Below, piece after piece: positions 8,118 through 15,514 of a stretch of DNA of 25,644 nt. Location: positions 1 to 25,644 of the forward strand of contig SKXR01000126.1 in NCBI GenBank assembly GCA_007128275.1, given 5' to 3'. The notes beneath the pieces are model-generated. The model did not search any database and was not told the origin of the DNA. It saw only the letters and a list, made by a program, of their open reading frames with translations. A program made the translations under genes and the position numbers. This DNA is from Kiritimatiellia bacterium. GTDB taxonomy: Bacteria > Verrucomicrobiota > Kiritimatiellia > SLAD01. Each line of letters starts with the position of its first letter. Within the stretch, counting starts at the first letter, position 1.

Positions 8118-9558
8118 AGTGGTTCCACTCCTGTAGCCGTTGTTCGCGGATCAAGTCCCAGCGGCGCATGACCCGGTCGAGCCGTCGTTGAATGCGTTGA
8201 TCCACATGGGCCAGCGCCGCTTCGGGGGGCACGCGCAGGGAGAAGATACGCTCGGCGGCGACGACCATTTCGTCGCGATACTCGTTCCAAACCGAGAGCC
8301 TTGGCTCGTAACGGGCCTGGGGACTGCGGGCGAGGTCCATGAATACATCGATATGCGGATTGGGATGGCGCGCGATAAAGTCGGGGCTGGTTTGCGCCAG
8401 CGGACTGAATTTTCGCTGACCGATGACCAGTTTCTCCATGGGTTCGCGTTGGTTTACGTAGTGGATGAATTCAAACGCTTCCCGGGGATGGGGCGCGCCG
8501 TGGGGTATGACGAGGACGTCGCACTCGACAATGGTGACGTTGGGATTCGCCTGGGGGTCGCTCGAGGGAAAGGGCGCGACGCCCCATTCCAGGTGAGGCG
8601 CGTAGCGGTCGATGAAATTATACATCCAGACCCCTTGCAGGACCATGGCCACTTCTTCGGACAGAAACGCGTTCTGGGGCGACGCAAAGGTTCCCAGCGC
8701 CGCGCCGAAACGGCGCAGATTATGGAGACCGAATTTTCGGGGATACCCTTGATACCATTCGAAAGCGGCGAGATTCCCGGAGTGGCCGGCGGTAATGGTC
8801 CGGTCACCGTCCGAGAGGTTCGCGCCAAACCAGAACCCCCACATCGGGGTCCACCAGCCGGGTTCGGTGGGAAGATGGCCCATGCGCAGGACACGAAAGG
8901 TTCTCCCTTCGCGTTCGTCTTCCGTAAGGTCGGAATAGGGGAGTTCAACGGGTTTCCCGTCGCGTACAATTTCCACCAAGGTAAGCTGTTCGTTCATGGC
9001 TTCGAGTTCGGCGATGGAGCGGGGGGGCTGTTCCGGGTCCAGTCCGGCTTCCCGAAACAGGCGCTTGTTCCAATGCAGGGCGAGGGAGGCGGGCGTGGAC
9101 GGCAAGGCCCACATGAACCCGCGATGGGCGCACAGATCCCAGAAGACGGGTGTGTAATGGTCCCGCGTGATCCCGGCCTCCGCCAGGAAGGAATCCAGCG
9201 GCGTCAGTGCGCCTCTTTCCGCGTACACATTTACGTTATGCGACCAGAGCCCCGCCACACTCGGAGGGTGACCGCCCATGGTGGCGAGCATGAGTTTCTG
9301 ATCGATCTCGCTGACGGTCAGCATCTCGACATGGATGCGATCCTGAGACTGGTTGAAATCGTCCACCACCGCCTGCATGGCTTCGCCCTCGAATCCAGGC
9401 CACTTCTCCCAGTACCGCACGAGGACGCGTCCATCGGGCGTGTGCGTGGCCCGTTCCGGCGCGCAGCCGGCGAGAGCGACGACGGTGAACGTCACCGCGA
9501 CGCGGAAAAGGACGGTGCTGCGCCCTGTCTTAAGCATTGGACCTATTGACTTCATCAT
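8104..9558 (-). CDS. Extracellular sugar-binding lipoprotein of the ABC transporter
   Basis: A solute-binding protein of about 480 residues (family SBP_bac_1/SBP_bac_8). A lipoprotein signal peptide ends in the lipobox 'VALAGC', so the mature protein should be anchored by the acylated Cys near residue 32. The mature part opens with 'VLVRYWEKWPGFEGEAMQAV' and continues with 'VDDFNQSQDRIHVEMLTV', the usual first strand-helix-strand of the fold. Two starts are possible: ATG at 9558, giving 484 residues, or ATG at 9537, seven residues shorter with AGG upstream; both keep the signal peptide. It precedes and overlaps its two permeases. Binding specificity cannot be read directly; the GH144-like and GH94 neighbours suggest sophorooligosaccharides. 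Confidence 0.93.
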   Translation of the reverse strand: MMKSIGPMLKTGRSTVLFRVAVTFTVVALAGCAPERATHTPDGRVLVRYWEKWPGFEGEAMQAVVDDFNQSQDRIHVEMLTVSEIDQKLMLATMGGHPPSVAGLWSHNVNVYAERGALTPLDSFLAEAGITRDHYTPVFWDLCAHRGFMWALPSTPASLALHWNKRLFREAGLDPEQPPRSIAELEAMNEQLTLVEIVRDGKPVELPYSDLTEDEREGRTFRVLRMGHLPTEPGWWTPMWGFWFGANLSDGDRTITAGHSGNLAAFEWYQGYPRKFGLHNLRRFGAALGTFASPQNAFLSEEVAMVLQGVWMYNFIDRYAPHLEWGVAPFPSSDPQANPNVTIVECDVLVIPHGAPHPREAFEFIHYVNQREPMEKLVIGQRKFSPLAQTSPDFIARHPNPHIDVFMDLARSPQARYEPRLSVWNEYRDEMVVAAERIFSLRVPPEAALAHVDQRIQRRLDRVMRRWDLIREQRLQEWNHYDPR

Positions 9559-9624
9559 TCTTCATTCCAGGACCCGCTAACGCCGGTACTCCCTGCGCTC
9601 GGTTGCAGACGTTCCGGCTTGTCC

Positions 9625-9642
9625 GCACGCGCAGATGCGTGC
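9625..9642 (-). other. Intercistronic stem-loop after the GH144-like gene
   Basis: GCACGC (9625-9630) and GCGTGC (9637-9642) form a six-base-pair GC-rich stem with a six-base loop, nine bases after the stop of the GH144-like gene. No U-run follows, so a strong terminator is unlikely. It lies in the 93-base gap before the transporter genes and could protect or separate transcript segments. The rest of that gap shows no gene. Confidence 0.4.
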
Positions 9643-9651
9643 ACGCCCCTG

Positions 9652-12600
9652 TTATTCGTCCCGCAGCTCCAGCAATCCCAAGCGCACGACGGGGCCGACG
9701 GGTTCCCAGTTCCAGTTCAACTTCAAGAACGTACGGTCGGAAGGGTCCACGCTGTGCAGGGCGGGTGAGACTTGCAACAATGTGCCGGATTCCGCTTCCA
9801 CGTTCAGCGTGGTCCATGGAATCTCCGCCTGTACGGTATACCCGTCCGGAGTGGACTGCACGGTCGCGGACACAGGGGGATGGCGCTCGCCAAACCACTC
9901 CCATATGCGGTCTTCAACGGAAAATCCGAATTGTAGATCGTCCGTGTTGCCCCAGCGCAACCCGTCATTCTGCGGATCGACAAAAAGCTCCAGGCAGTTG
10001 CCCTTGAACATTTCTTCGGGCGCGTACTCGTTCTCCACGGCGCCGGTGACCACGTGTGCCTTGAAATACAGGTGGTCGTCGTCCCACGCAAAAGCGAAGC
10101 GGGCGGAGGCCTCGTTCCGGGGTGTCCGGCTGCCGCTGTCAAAGGATTCGTCCGGTGTCATGTCAATCCACTCGGCATGTTGCCAGTCGTCGAAGCGGAT
10201 CGCCGTCACCTGCTTTTGTTCGCGCGATTGCAGGTCGTCGGGCGAAGGTTGCAGGGTGAAAAGCGAACGCGCACCGGCAAAGGGCGGTTCCCGGAAATCG
10301 GCGATCCGGCTGCGGCCCTGATGCACGAGCGGATGGCTCTGGAAATGATTGCGCACCGCGTGATCCTCAAGATAGTTCGCGAGCGAGATCAGAATCATGC
10401 ACTGATGACGATGCATGAAGTTCCGTGCGAGACGTCCGGACGCCACGTCCAGTGCGTCGAAGAATCCGTATTGCGGATCGCGCGCGTCCATGAAATCCAG
10501 CATGCGAAGATTCTCCACGACTTCGGCCGGATAATGTTCAATCGCCAGGACAGAAGCGTGCGGCGTTACAATTTCATCGCGCAAGCGGCCCCAGCCGAGG
10601 AAGCCGCCGGTCGGAGAGTCGCTGGCGGACCAGCCCCATACGGGATAGCCAAGGTGATCGGCATGGCGCATTTGGGCGTACGCAAAATTGCGCGCCGACT
10701 GAAGAGCCGGTGTCCCTTGCTCATCGAGCCACAATCCGCTCATGAACGCCATGTACAGTCCGCCGCCCGACCATCCGGGCCGCATGTACTCGGCGTGATG
10801 GCGCGTGGTGACGGCCCGTCCGAGCGCGTCCCACAGTTCGGCCGGCACCCGGCCGGAAGCGACGGCCATGAACGCGGCGATCCGGCTGTCCGCAGCCAGG
10901 TAGGGGAGTGTCCAGTCGTGATTGAATGTCTGTGTCTCACGATGGAAGCCGCCGATGAGCACGTTGCGTTCTTCATCATAGAATCGCTCCCATTCAATCG
11001 CTTCGAGCAGGGGCTGTACCATGGCCTGGCTTTCTGGAAACGAAGCGGCAACGGTCATCAATCCGGCTGCGAAGATGGCCGTTTCGGTGGGAGAAATCCA
11101 TGCATCCGATTCGGAGGGCGACAGGTCATCCAGCACGTACCAGTTCGCGGGGAATCCGTTCCACGTTGCGAACTGCTGTATACTGCGCAACGCGCGGATG
11201 ATCCGCTGCGCGGCGTTGTCTTCATCAATGAGTCCAAGCTCCTCGGCGGCCACGATGGCGGTCAGATACAAGCCAATATGGTTCAGTGACGTGATGCCAA
11301 TACGGTTCGCGTCGTTGTAGGGCAGTCCGCTTTCCGTGTGAATGAGATCGCTGATGGAACGCCAGGTATCCTTCGCGAGGTCGCGCAGGTAGGCCTGATC
11401 CTTTTCGGGGAGGGCCGGAGCGATATCCTTGAAGCCGGCCAGGCTCATGGCGTGTTGAATTTCAGGGTTCTTCATGAAGGTGTTCCAGACGAATTCCGAG
11501 CGGTAATTTTCCGCGGCCATGACCGTGACGCCGATGTCGATTCCGATCACGTCGGGCGCGACCCAGTCGGTATGCGGGTTGAACGCGACGGAGAAGGCGT
11601 ACCGGTCGCGCACGGAGTCCCCGTAGGTGTCCCACATGTGGCGCAGAGTGTGGATCGCCTCATCGGGCGTAACCGAGATGGCGCCGCCCGCCGCATACGG
11701 GGTGACGGTTCCGTCGATGGCCGGATCGGCCGTCATGGGCGGGCCGCCCCACGCAACGTAGCCGTTTGGCGAGTCGGAAGCGGTAAGGCCCCAGAGATCC
11801 TTGCCGAACGCCGGGAAGACGTCGGAAAGATCGATGAACATGTCACGCTGAGCGCGCGTGGCCAGAACGGTATTGAGGTGATAGTCCGCGTAGGCGTCGC
11901 GCCGGTTCCGAAAATCGATCCAGTTTTGAGAGTACTGATGGGTAAACAGCGGCGGACAGGCCAGGAACGTGCGGCCGCCGTACGTCACGACGGGTTCACG
12001 GCGCCATCGGTGCCAGGTTTCCGGTTCAACCGGATGGGTGGGGGACCCCATGGCGAGGAGCGTGAGAATCTTGTGTTCCGAGTAATAGCCCCAGTAATGC
12101 GGCAGAAAGCCTTCCTCCGGTTTCCATCCCATGGAGAACACGCCGCGCTCCGTCAACATCCAGGGCCATTCCACACGCTCGTAGATGCGCGTGGCCAACG
12201 CTTCGACTTCGGTACCCTTATAGTATTGTCGCGCGGTGAGCACGCCTGCGATCAGCAGAGCGGTGTCGATGGAGGAGAGTTCGCTGTTCCATCGACGTTC
12301 TCCGGTGTCGATGTCGACAAAATGGTAATAGAAACCGCGCACATGCGGCATGTCGTCCGCCAGAAAGCGCAGGGTGGTCAGGACGCGTTCGTATGCTTCG
12401 TCCGGATCCAGCCAGCCGCGTTCCTGGCCGATGCAGATCGCCGTCAGGCCGAAGCCGAGTCCGGCCATGCTGGCTACGCGATCGTGCGGATGTGCTGATG
12501 CATCGAAACGCGCCCGGTCATAGATCAGGCCGGTATCCGGATTCGCTTCTTCCCAGAAGAAGCGCACACCGGCTTGCTGGAGTTCGTCCAGAAAGGCCTT

Positions 12601-12675
12601 GTTGGGATCTTCCGCACCCGGGGCGCCGGCTGCAAGGAAGAGGATGAAAAGGAAGGTCGGGAGATGGTTTTTCAT
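9652..12675 (-). CDS. Secreted tandem PF10091 (GH144-like, endo-beta-1,2-glucanase type) enzyme with CBM9-like domain
   Basis: A 1007-residue protein with an N-terminal signal peptide (cleavage near residue 21). Unit 1 (about 25-420) has the marks of the PF10091 'glycoamylase' family, which includes GH144 endo-beta-1,2-glucanases: 'HPHDRVASMAGLGFGLTAI' (62-80), 'WNSELSSIDTALL' (129-141), 'YYSEHKILTLLAMGSP' (197-212), 'WGLTASDSPNGY' (295-306) and 'PDVIGIDIGVTVMAAENYR' (374-392). Unit 2 (about 430-780) repeats the layout with 'SLNHIGLYLTAIVAAEELGL', 'ISPTETAIFAAG', 'AADSRIAAFMAVASG' and 'WGWSASDSPTGG'. The C-terminus (about 820-1007) is a CBM9/DOMON-like domain with 'NCLELFVDPQ'. It should cut polysaccharide outside the cytoplasm to feed the downstream transporter. 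Start: ATG five bases after the pseudopilin stop, no strong ribosome site. Family firm; exact linkage inferred. Confidence 0.85.
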   Translation of the reverse strand: MKNHLPTFLFILFLAAGAPGAEDPNKAFLDELQQAGVRFFWEEANPDTGLIYDRARFDASAHPHDRVASMAGLGFGLTAICIGQERGWLDPDEAYERVLTTLRFLADDMPHVRGFYYHFVDIDTGERRWNSELSSIDTALLIAGVLTARQYYKGTEVEALATRIYERVEWPWMLTERGVFSMGWKPEEGFLPHYWGYYSEHKILTLLAMGSPTHPVEPETWHRWRREPVVTYGGRTFLACPPLFTHQYSQNWIDFRNRRDAYADYHLNTVLATRAQRDMFIDLSDVFPAFGKDLWGLTASDSPNGYVAWGGPPMTADPAIDGTVTPYAAGGAISVTPDEAIHTLRHMWDTYGDSVRDRYAFSVAFNPHTDWVAPDVIGIDIGVTVMAAENYRSEFVWNTFMKNPEIQHAMSLAGFKDIAPALPEKDQAYLRDLAKDTWRSISDLIHTESGLPYNDANRIGITSLNHIGLYLTAIVAAEELGLIDEDNAAQRIIRALRSIQQFATWNGFPANWYVLDDLSPSESDAWISPTETAIFAAGLMTVAASFPESQAMVQPLLEAIEWERFYDEERNVLIGGFHRETQTFNHDWTLPYLAADSRIAAFMAVASGRVPAELWDALGRAVTTRHHAEYMRPGWSGGGLYMAFMSGLWLDEQGTPALQSARNFAYAQMRHADHLGYPVWGWSASDSPTGGFLGWGRLRDEIVTPHASVLAIEHYPAEVVENLRMLDFMDARDPQYGFFDALDVASGRLARNFMHRHQCMILISLANYLEDHAVRNHFQSHPLVHQGRSRIADFREPPFAGARSLFTLQPSPDDLQSREQKQVTAIRFDDWQHAEWIDMTPDESFDSGSRTPRNEASARFAFAWDDDHLYFKAHVVTGAVENEYAPEEMFKGNCLELFVDPQNDGLRWGNTDDLQFGFSVEDRIWEWFGERHPPVSATVQSTPDGYTVQAEIPWTTLNVEAESGTLLQVSPALHSVDPSDRTFLKLNWNWEPVGPVVRLGLLELRDE

Positions 12676-12680
12676 AGTCG

Positions 12681-13298
12681 TTAATCCGGTTGTTCAAGCC
12701 CCCACCGATACCAAGGGGAATTCCCGTATGGGTCTTCTCCCTCTTGATCTTCCCGGGAAAGCCAGATGACGTGTCCTGCAAGAAAGGCGAGGTTGTGTCC
12801 ATCGCCATGACGCGGCGGCCCCCATTCCAGGTCCATGGCCACCACGACCCATGAGTGATCCAGGAACGCCATTGAGTTCTGGCCGGCGTACGCACTGTCA
12901 TCATTGAGTTTGTAGTCGGTGCAGAACGTCCCGTCCCCGATGTCCACGCAATTGTTTTCCGGCCATGTGCTTCCTCGGTTCTCCGGGGTGGCGCTGGGGC
13001 ACTGGTAGATGTCCGATTGCGGCGAGATATAGGGCCCGAGAAGTTCATGCTGGAGGTATTGCGTGTTCCATTCCAGATCCGGTGTCCGTCCTTTGTGGTC
13101 GTTCGCATAATACAGCACCGCCGCCGCGATCTGTCGCAGGTTGGTCTGGCACTTGGCCCTGCGCGCCGATTCGATGGCGTTGCGGGAAACAGGAATCACC
13201 AGCGCCGCCAGAAGGAGGATGATCCCCATGACCACCAGCAGCTCGATGAGTGTGAAGGCTTGTTGCGTCACCGCTTTGTCGGTTGCTTGTGTCTGCAT
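12681..13298 (-). CDS. Pseudopilin-like secreted protein (prepilin N-terminal signal)
   Basis: A 205-residue protein with a type IV prepilin/pseudopilin leader: a short polar leader ends 'TQQA', followed by 'FTLIELLVVMGIILLLAALV' with the conserved Glu at +5 and the hydrophobic helix. The body carries 'RRAKCQTNLRQIAAAVLYYA', a common signature of this protein type in PVC bacteria. The C-terminal 'NLAFLAGHVIWL' corresponds to the usual '(F)ADGHV' motif with Asp replaced by Ala. The -1 residue at the cleavage site is Ala rather than the common Gly. The ATG at 13298 is chosen because AGGAGG lies eight bases upstream; a longer in-frame reading to 13379 would cross a GC-rich stem-loop. It sits between carbohydrate-binding-like proteins and a secreted hydrolase. 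Role unknown; perhaps surface assembly or display. Confidence 0.85.
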   Translation of the reverse strand: MQTQATDKAVTQQAFTLIELLVVMGIILLLAALVIPVSRNAIESARRAKCQTNLRQIAAAVLYYANDHKGRTPDLEWNTQYLQHELLGPYISPQSDIYQCPSATPENRGSTWPENNCVDIGDGTFCTDYKLNDDSAYAGQNSMAFLDHSWVVVAMDLEWGPPRHGDGHNLAFLAGHVIWLSREDQEGEDPYGNSPWYRWGLEQPD

Positions 13299-13351
13299 GA
13301 TCATGCCCTCCTGTTTGCTCATGTGCATCCATTCGTCGGCCCGTGCGGCGA

Positions 13352-13371
13352 GGGGGCGTGATGGCGCCCCC
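13352..13371 (-). other. Intercistronic GC-rich stem-loop before the pseudopilin gene
   Basis: GGGGGCG (13352-13358) pairs with CGCCCCC (13365-13371) around a six-base loop. It lies about 32 bases after the stop of the preceding gene and about 50 bases before the pseudopilin start. No U-run follows on the minus strand, so read-through is likely. It may act as a transcript stabiliser or attenuator. Confidence 0.5.
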
Positions 13372-13403
13372 CCGTTCACTTTAACCGCGCCGGACGCGTC
13401 TTG

Positions 13404-14024
13404 TCATGGCAATTCCCATACCCCCGCGTCATCCACATGGAAGGTGCCCGGCCGTTCCGGGTCGCCCGTATCGAACTGTGTGATCACGAATACGCCTCGC
13501 TCGGCGCCGTGCGGCGCCATACCGGTCAGGCTGATCTCGTTCCAGAAGCCCGGGGACGATTCATCCGTCCAGACGGGGCCCCAGGTGCGTGTGATTTCTT
13601 CGCCGCGCTCATTCAGCCATTCGACCGAAAGCTGGCCCCGCAGGGATCCGCGTTGCTCTTCCGCGCGGTCCAGCCACACATGCACGGCGAATTCATAGAC
13701 GTTTCCCTCCCGGACATCGATCGTCTGGGAGAGGCCTTGAAACGTATTGGCTCGGCCTGTGGCCGTAAAGCGCACGGATTGGTCCCCTTCGTTGGCGACG
13801 TCCCGCGAGATCCGGATGCGGTACTGGTCGTCGCTGGAGAAGGTGGACCATTCTTCGGGTAGCTGGCTCGGTTGGCCCTCCTGCCACCCGGGTTCTTCAA
13901 AACTCGGGTTAAGCAGCAGTTGCTCCTCCGCCAGCACAACGCCGGCGGTGAACAGTATCGGGATGGCCAATCGCATACTCCATCGTGTGACGTTCAGGCT
14001 CAGACTCGTATTTCGTACTCTCAT
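13404..14024 (-). CDS. Secreted carbohydrate-binding-like protein (NPSFE family, paralogue 3)
   Basis: A 206-residue protein with an N-terminal signal peptide ending near 'GVVLAEE'. The mature part is one beta-sandwich-type domain that begins 'LLLNPSFEEPGW', the opening typical of CBM4/9 (CenC-like) carbohydrate-binding modules, with central 'ANTFQGLSQTIDVREGNVYE' and 'FAVHVWLD', and 'WGPVWTDES' further on. It is clearly paralogous to the next gene upstream, sharing (T/S)FQGL-Q-I and RG/NGHGEEI-R-WGP. AGGAGG five bases before the ATG overlaps the TAG stop of the upstream paralogue, pointing to coupled translation. It has no sorting signal and should be exported to the periplasm or beyond. Sugar binding is inferred from the fold family. 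Confidence 0.75.
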   Translation of the reverse strand: MRVRNTSLSLNVTRWSMRLAIPILFTAGVVLAEEQLLLNPSFEEPGWQEGQPSQLPEEWSTFSSDDQYRIRISRDVANEGDQSVRFTATGRANTFQGLSQTIDVREGNVYEFAVHVWLDRAEEQRGSLRGQLSVEWLNERGEEITRTWGPVWTDESSPGFWNEISLTGMAPHGAERGVFVITQFDTGDPERPGTFHVDDAGVWELP

Positions 14025-14033
14025 TGCTTCCTC

Positions 14034-14681
14034 CTATCGTTTCTGTTTCACCGAGACGGTGTCCATATAGAATGCACCGCCGTCCATCGTTCGTTGTTCA
14101 TTGAATTGCGTAATCCCGAACACCCCGGTCACCGCATCCCGCGGCGCCCGCGCTGTCATGCTGAAATGTTCCCAGCGATGACGCGGCAGGCGTCGGTTCC
14201 ATTCGGGGCCCCATTGCCGTCGTATCTCTTCGCCATGTCCGTTCTTCCATTCAATAGACATCTGCGCCCGAACAGTCCCTGACAAGGGTTCGTCGGGGTC
14301 GTTATGCACATACACCGAGAATGCGTACACGGTATCCTCTTGCACGGGTATCGCCTGAGCGAGCCCTTGAAAGGAGTTCCGTTCATTTTGGGACGCGACA
14401 TGCAGCGCCTGATCCCCGCTGTGAAACACTTCCGTGGTCAGGCGGAAACGGTCTTTGCCGGGCGAGCTGGTGAACACCAGCCAGCCTTCGGGTTTGTTGA
14501 GCGAGAAGCCCGGCTCGATGAGAGGCTCCTCAAAACCCGGATTGTACAGCAGTTCCTTCTCGTTCTCCTCGTTCGCGGCCGCCGATCCTGCGCACAGCAC
14601 GAGAACAAGGATCGTCGAAAGGAATCCATGTCCCCGCGAGGTGGAACGCGCCGCGCATTGCTTGTCGAATGGCTTTGTCAT
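14034..14681 (-). CDS. Secreted carbohydrate-binding-like protein (NPSFE family, paralogue 2)
   Basis: A 215-residue protein. A basic N-terminus and a hydrophobic core 'FLSTILVLVLCAGSAAA' form a signal peptide. The single mature domain starts 'LLYNPGFEEPLIEPG' and has 'NSFQGLAQAIPVQEDTVYAF' and 'EEIRRQWGPEWN', matching its downstream paralogue over the whole length; both resemble CBM4/9-type modules. The ATG at 14681 is preferred because AAGGAG lies seven bases upstream; an in-frame ATG at 14714 adds only polar residues before the signal peptide. Nine bases separate it from the next gene. It lacks a C-terminal anchor. Its ligand is unknown. Confidence 0.75.
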   Translation of the reverse strand: MTKPFDKQCAARSTSRGHGFLSTILVLVLCAGSAAANEENEKELLYNPGFEEPLIEPGFSLNKPEGWLVFTSSPGKDRFRLTTEVFHSGDQALHVASQNERNSFQGLAQAIPVQEDTVYAFSVYVHNDPDEPLSGTVRAQMSIEWKNGHGEEIRRQWGPEWNRRLPRHRWEHFSMTARAPRDAVTGVFGITQFNEQRTMDGGAFYMDTVSVKQKR

Positions 14682-14740
14682 TATCGGACTCCTTTCTTCT
14701 TTCTGGTTGCTCATGGCTTGTTGCTCTGTTTCCGAGTGTG

Positions 14741-14777
14741 CCGGGCGGGGACGGCGTGATCGGCCACCCCCGCCCGG
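14741..14777 (-). other. Strong intercistronic stem-loop after the PEP-CTERM gene
   Basis: CCGGGCGGGG (14741-14750) and CCCCGCCCGG (14768-14777) form a perfect ten-base-pair GC stem with a 17-base loop, eight bases after the stop of the PEP-CTERM gene. There is no U-run, so it is not a classic intrinsic terminator. Its place between the first and second gene of the operon suggests a 3' stabiliser or partial attenuator that raises the first gene's product over the rest. Confidence 0.6.
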
Positions 14778-14785
14778 GTACCCGA

Positions 14786-15436
14786 TTATAGTTTACGCCG
14801 ATTCCGGAGCAGGGCGATGCCCAACCCGCCCATGATCAGCATGATGAAGGTGCCCGGTTCGGGCACGACGGAGGCGCTGTCGAACAGCACCGCGCCGCTC
14901 CATGCGCCGTCGTCTTCGGTGACCGCAAGGAAGCGACCGACCTGTGTCCCGCTCGGCGCGGTCGCCAAACCGCTCAGTTCCGTCCAGGTATCCGTCGCGG
15001 TGGCCCCATAGAACGTACCGATGCTTTCGCTGCCGACCTGCGAACCGCCGAGCGCCGGGTCCCCGTCGAACCACTCGACCCGTAGTTCCAGATACGACTG
15101 TGCCCCCATGGCTTCGCCACTGTTGTCGAAAGCCCACAGACTGAAGGCGTACTCGACGTCCGCGTCCGCGGAAAAGTCCTGGTAGATACCCAGACCCGTA
15201 CCCCAACGCTTGATGGAATACGTTCCGTCGTGCGCGGCTTCATCCGTCCACCAGCCGTCCGCGCCCCAGTACGTCCAGTTATCGATTACGGGCGCCGGAT
15301 CGCTGTCAAGGCCCGTGCCTTGACCGGTCCCGTCCTCGAAACTGGGATTCAGGATCAGGTTTCCGTGGGCCGCAGCCCCCCATCCGAATCCTGCCAGGAC
15401 CATGCCTGCGCATAACCATTTGATGCCTAACTTCAT
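14786..15436 (-). CDS. PEP-CTERM-sorted carbohydrate-binding-like surface protein
   Basis: A 216-residue exported protein. The signal peptide covers about residues 1-24, ending 'GAAAHG'. The mature domain begins 'NLILNPSFEDGTG' and has 'GIYQDFSADADVEYAFSLWA', a CBM4/9-like module related to the two genes that follow. The C-terminus is a textbook PEP-CTERM signal: 'VPEPGTF', a hydrophobic helix 'IMLIMGGLGIALL' and basic 'RNRRKL', recognised by exosortase for removal and surface delivery in Gram-negative bacteria. An exosortase must therefore be encoded elsewhere in the genome. AGGAGA stands six bases before the ATG. It is the first gene of the long series, just downstream of a LacI-type operator. 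A likely role is to hold polysaccharide or enzymes at the cell surface; this is inferred. Confidence 0.88.
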   Translation of the reverse strand: MKLGIKWLCAGMVLAGFGWGAAAHGNLILNPSFEDGTGQGTGLDSDPAPVIDNWTYWGADGWWTDEAAHDGTYSIKRWGTGLGIYQDFSADADVEYAFSLWAFDNSGEAMGAQSYLELRVEWFDGDPALGGSQVGSESIGTFYGATATDTWTELSGLATAPSGTQVGRFLAVTEDDGAWSGAVLFDSASVVPEPGTFIMLIMGGLGIALLRNRRKL

Positions 15437-15449
15437 TATATTCTCCTGA

Positions 15450-15463
15450 TGTTATCGTTTACA
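15450..15463. promoter_or_regulatory. LacI-family (cre-like) operator before the operon
   Basis: TGTTATCGTTTACA fits the cre-type consensus TGWNANCGNTNWCA and differs by one base from the two other operators in the window. It lies 14 bases before the first gene of the minus-strand series and overlaps or abuts its ribosome site region, a position suited to repression. It is within the 78-base gap between the lacI-like gene and the PEP-CTERM gene; no clear -35/-10 pair could be assigned there. Confidence 0.7.
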
Positions 15464-15514
15464 TTTTCAAAGGCGGTCAGTTGTCGTTATGGATGGGTTT
15501 TCACGATGCGCTCC

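Noticed and set aside
6873..8171. Plus-strand open frame of 432 codons across both permease genes
   Set aside because: It is antisense to two clear membrane permeases and is full of Asp/His/Gly/Arg low-complexity sequence.
8140..9549. Plus-strand open frame of 469 codons opposite the sugar-binding lipoprotein
   Set aside because: The minus strand encodes a clear solute-binding lipoprotein over the same bases. The plus-strand translation has no recognisable motif and no ribosome site was seen.
10054..12498. Plus-strand open frames opposite the GH144-like gene
   Set aside because: They are antisense shadows of a gene with strong domain evidence; no motifs are visible in them.
12681..13379. 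Longer N-terminus for the pseudopilin-like protein
   Set aside because: The extra codons pass through a GC-rich stem-loop, and an AGGAGG site points to the ATG at 13298. Prepilin leaders are short.
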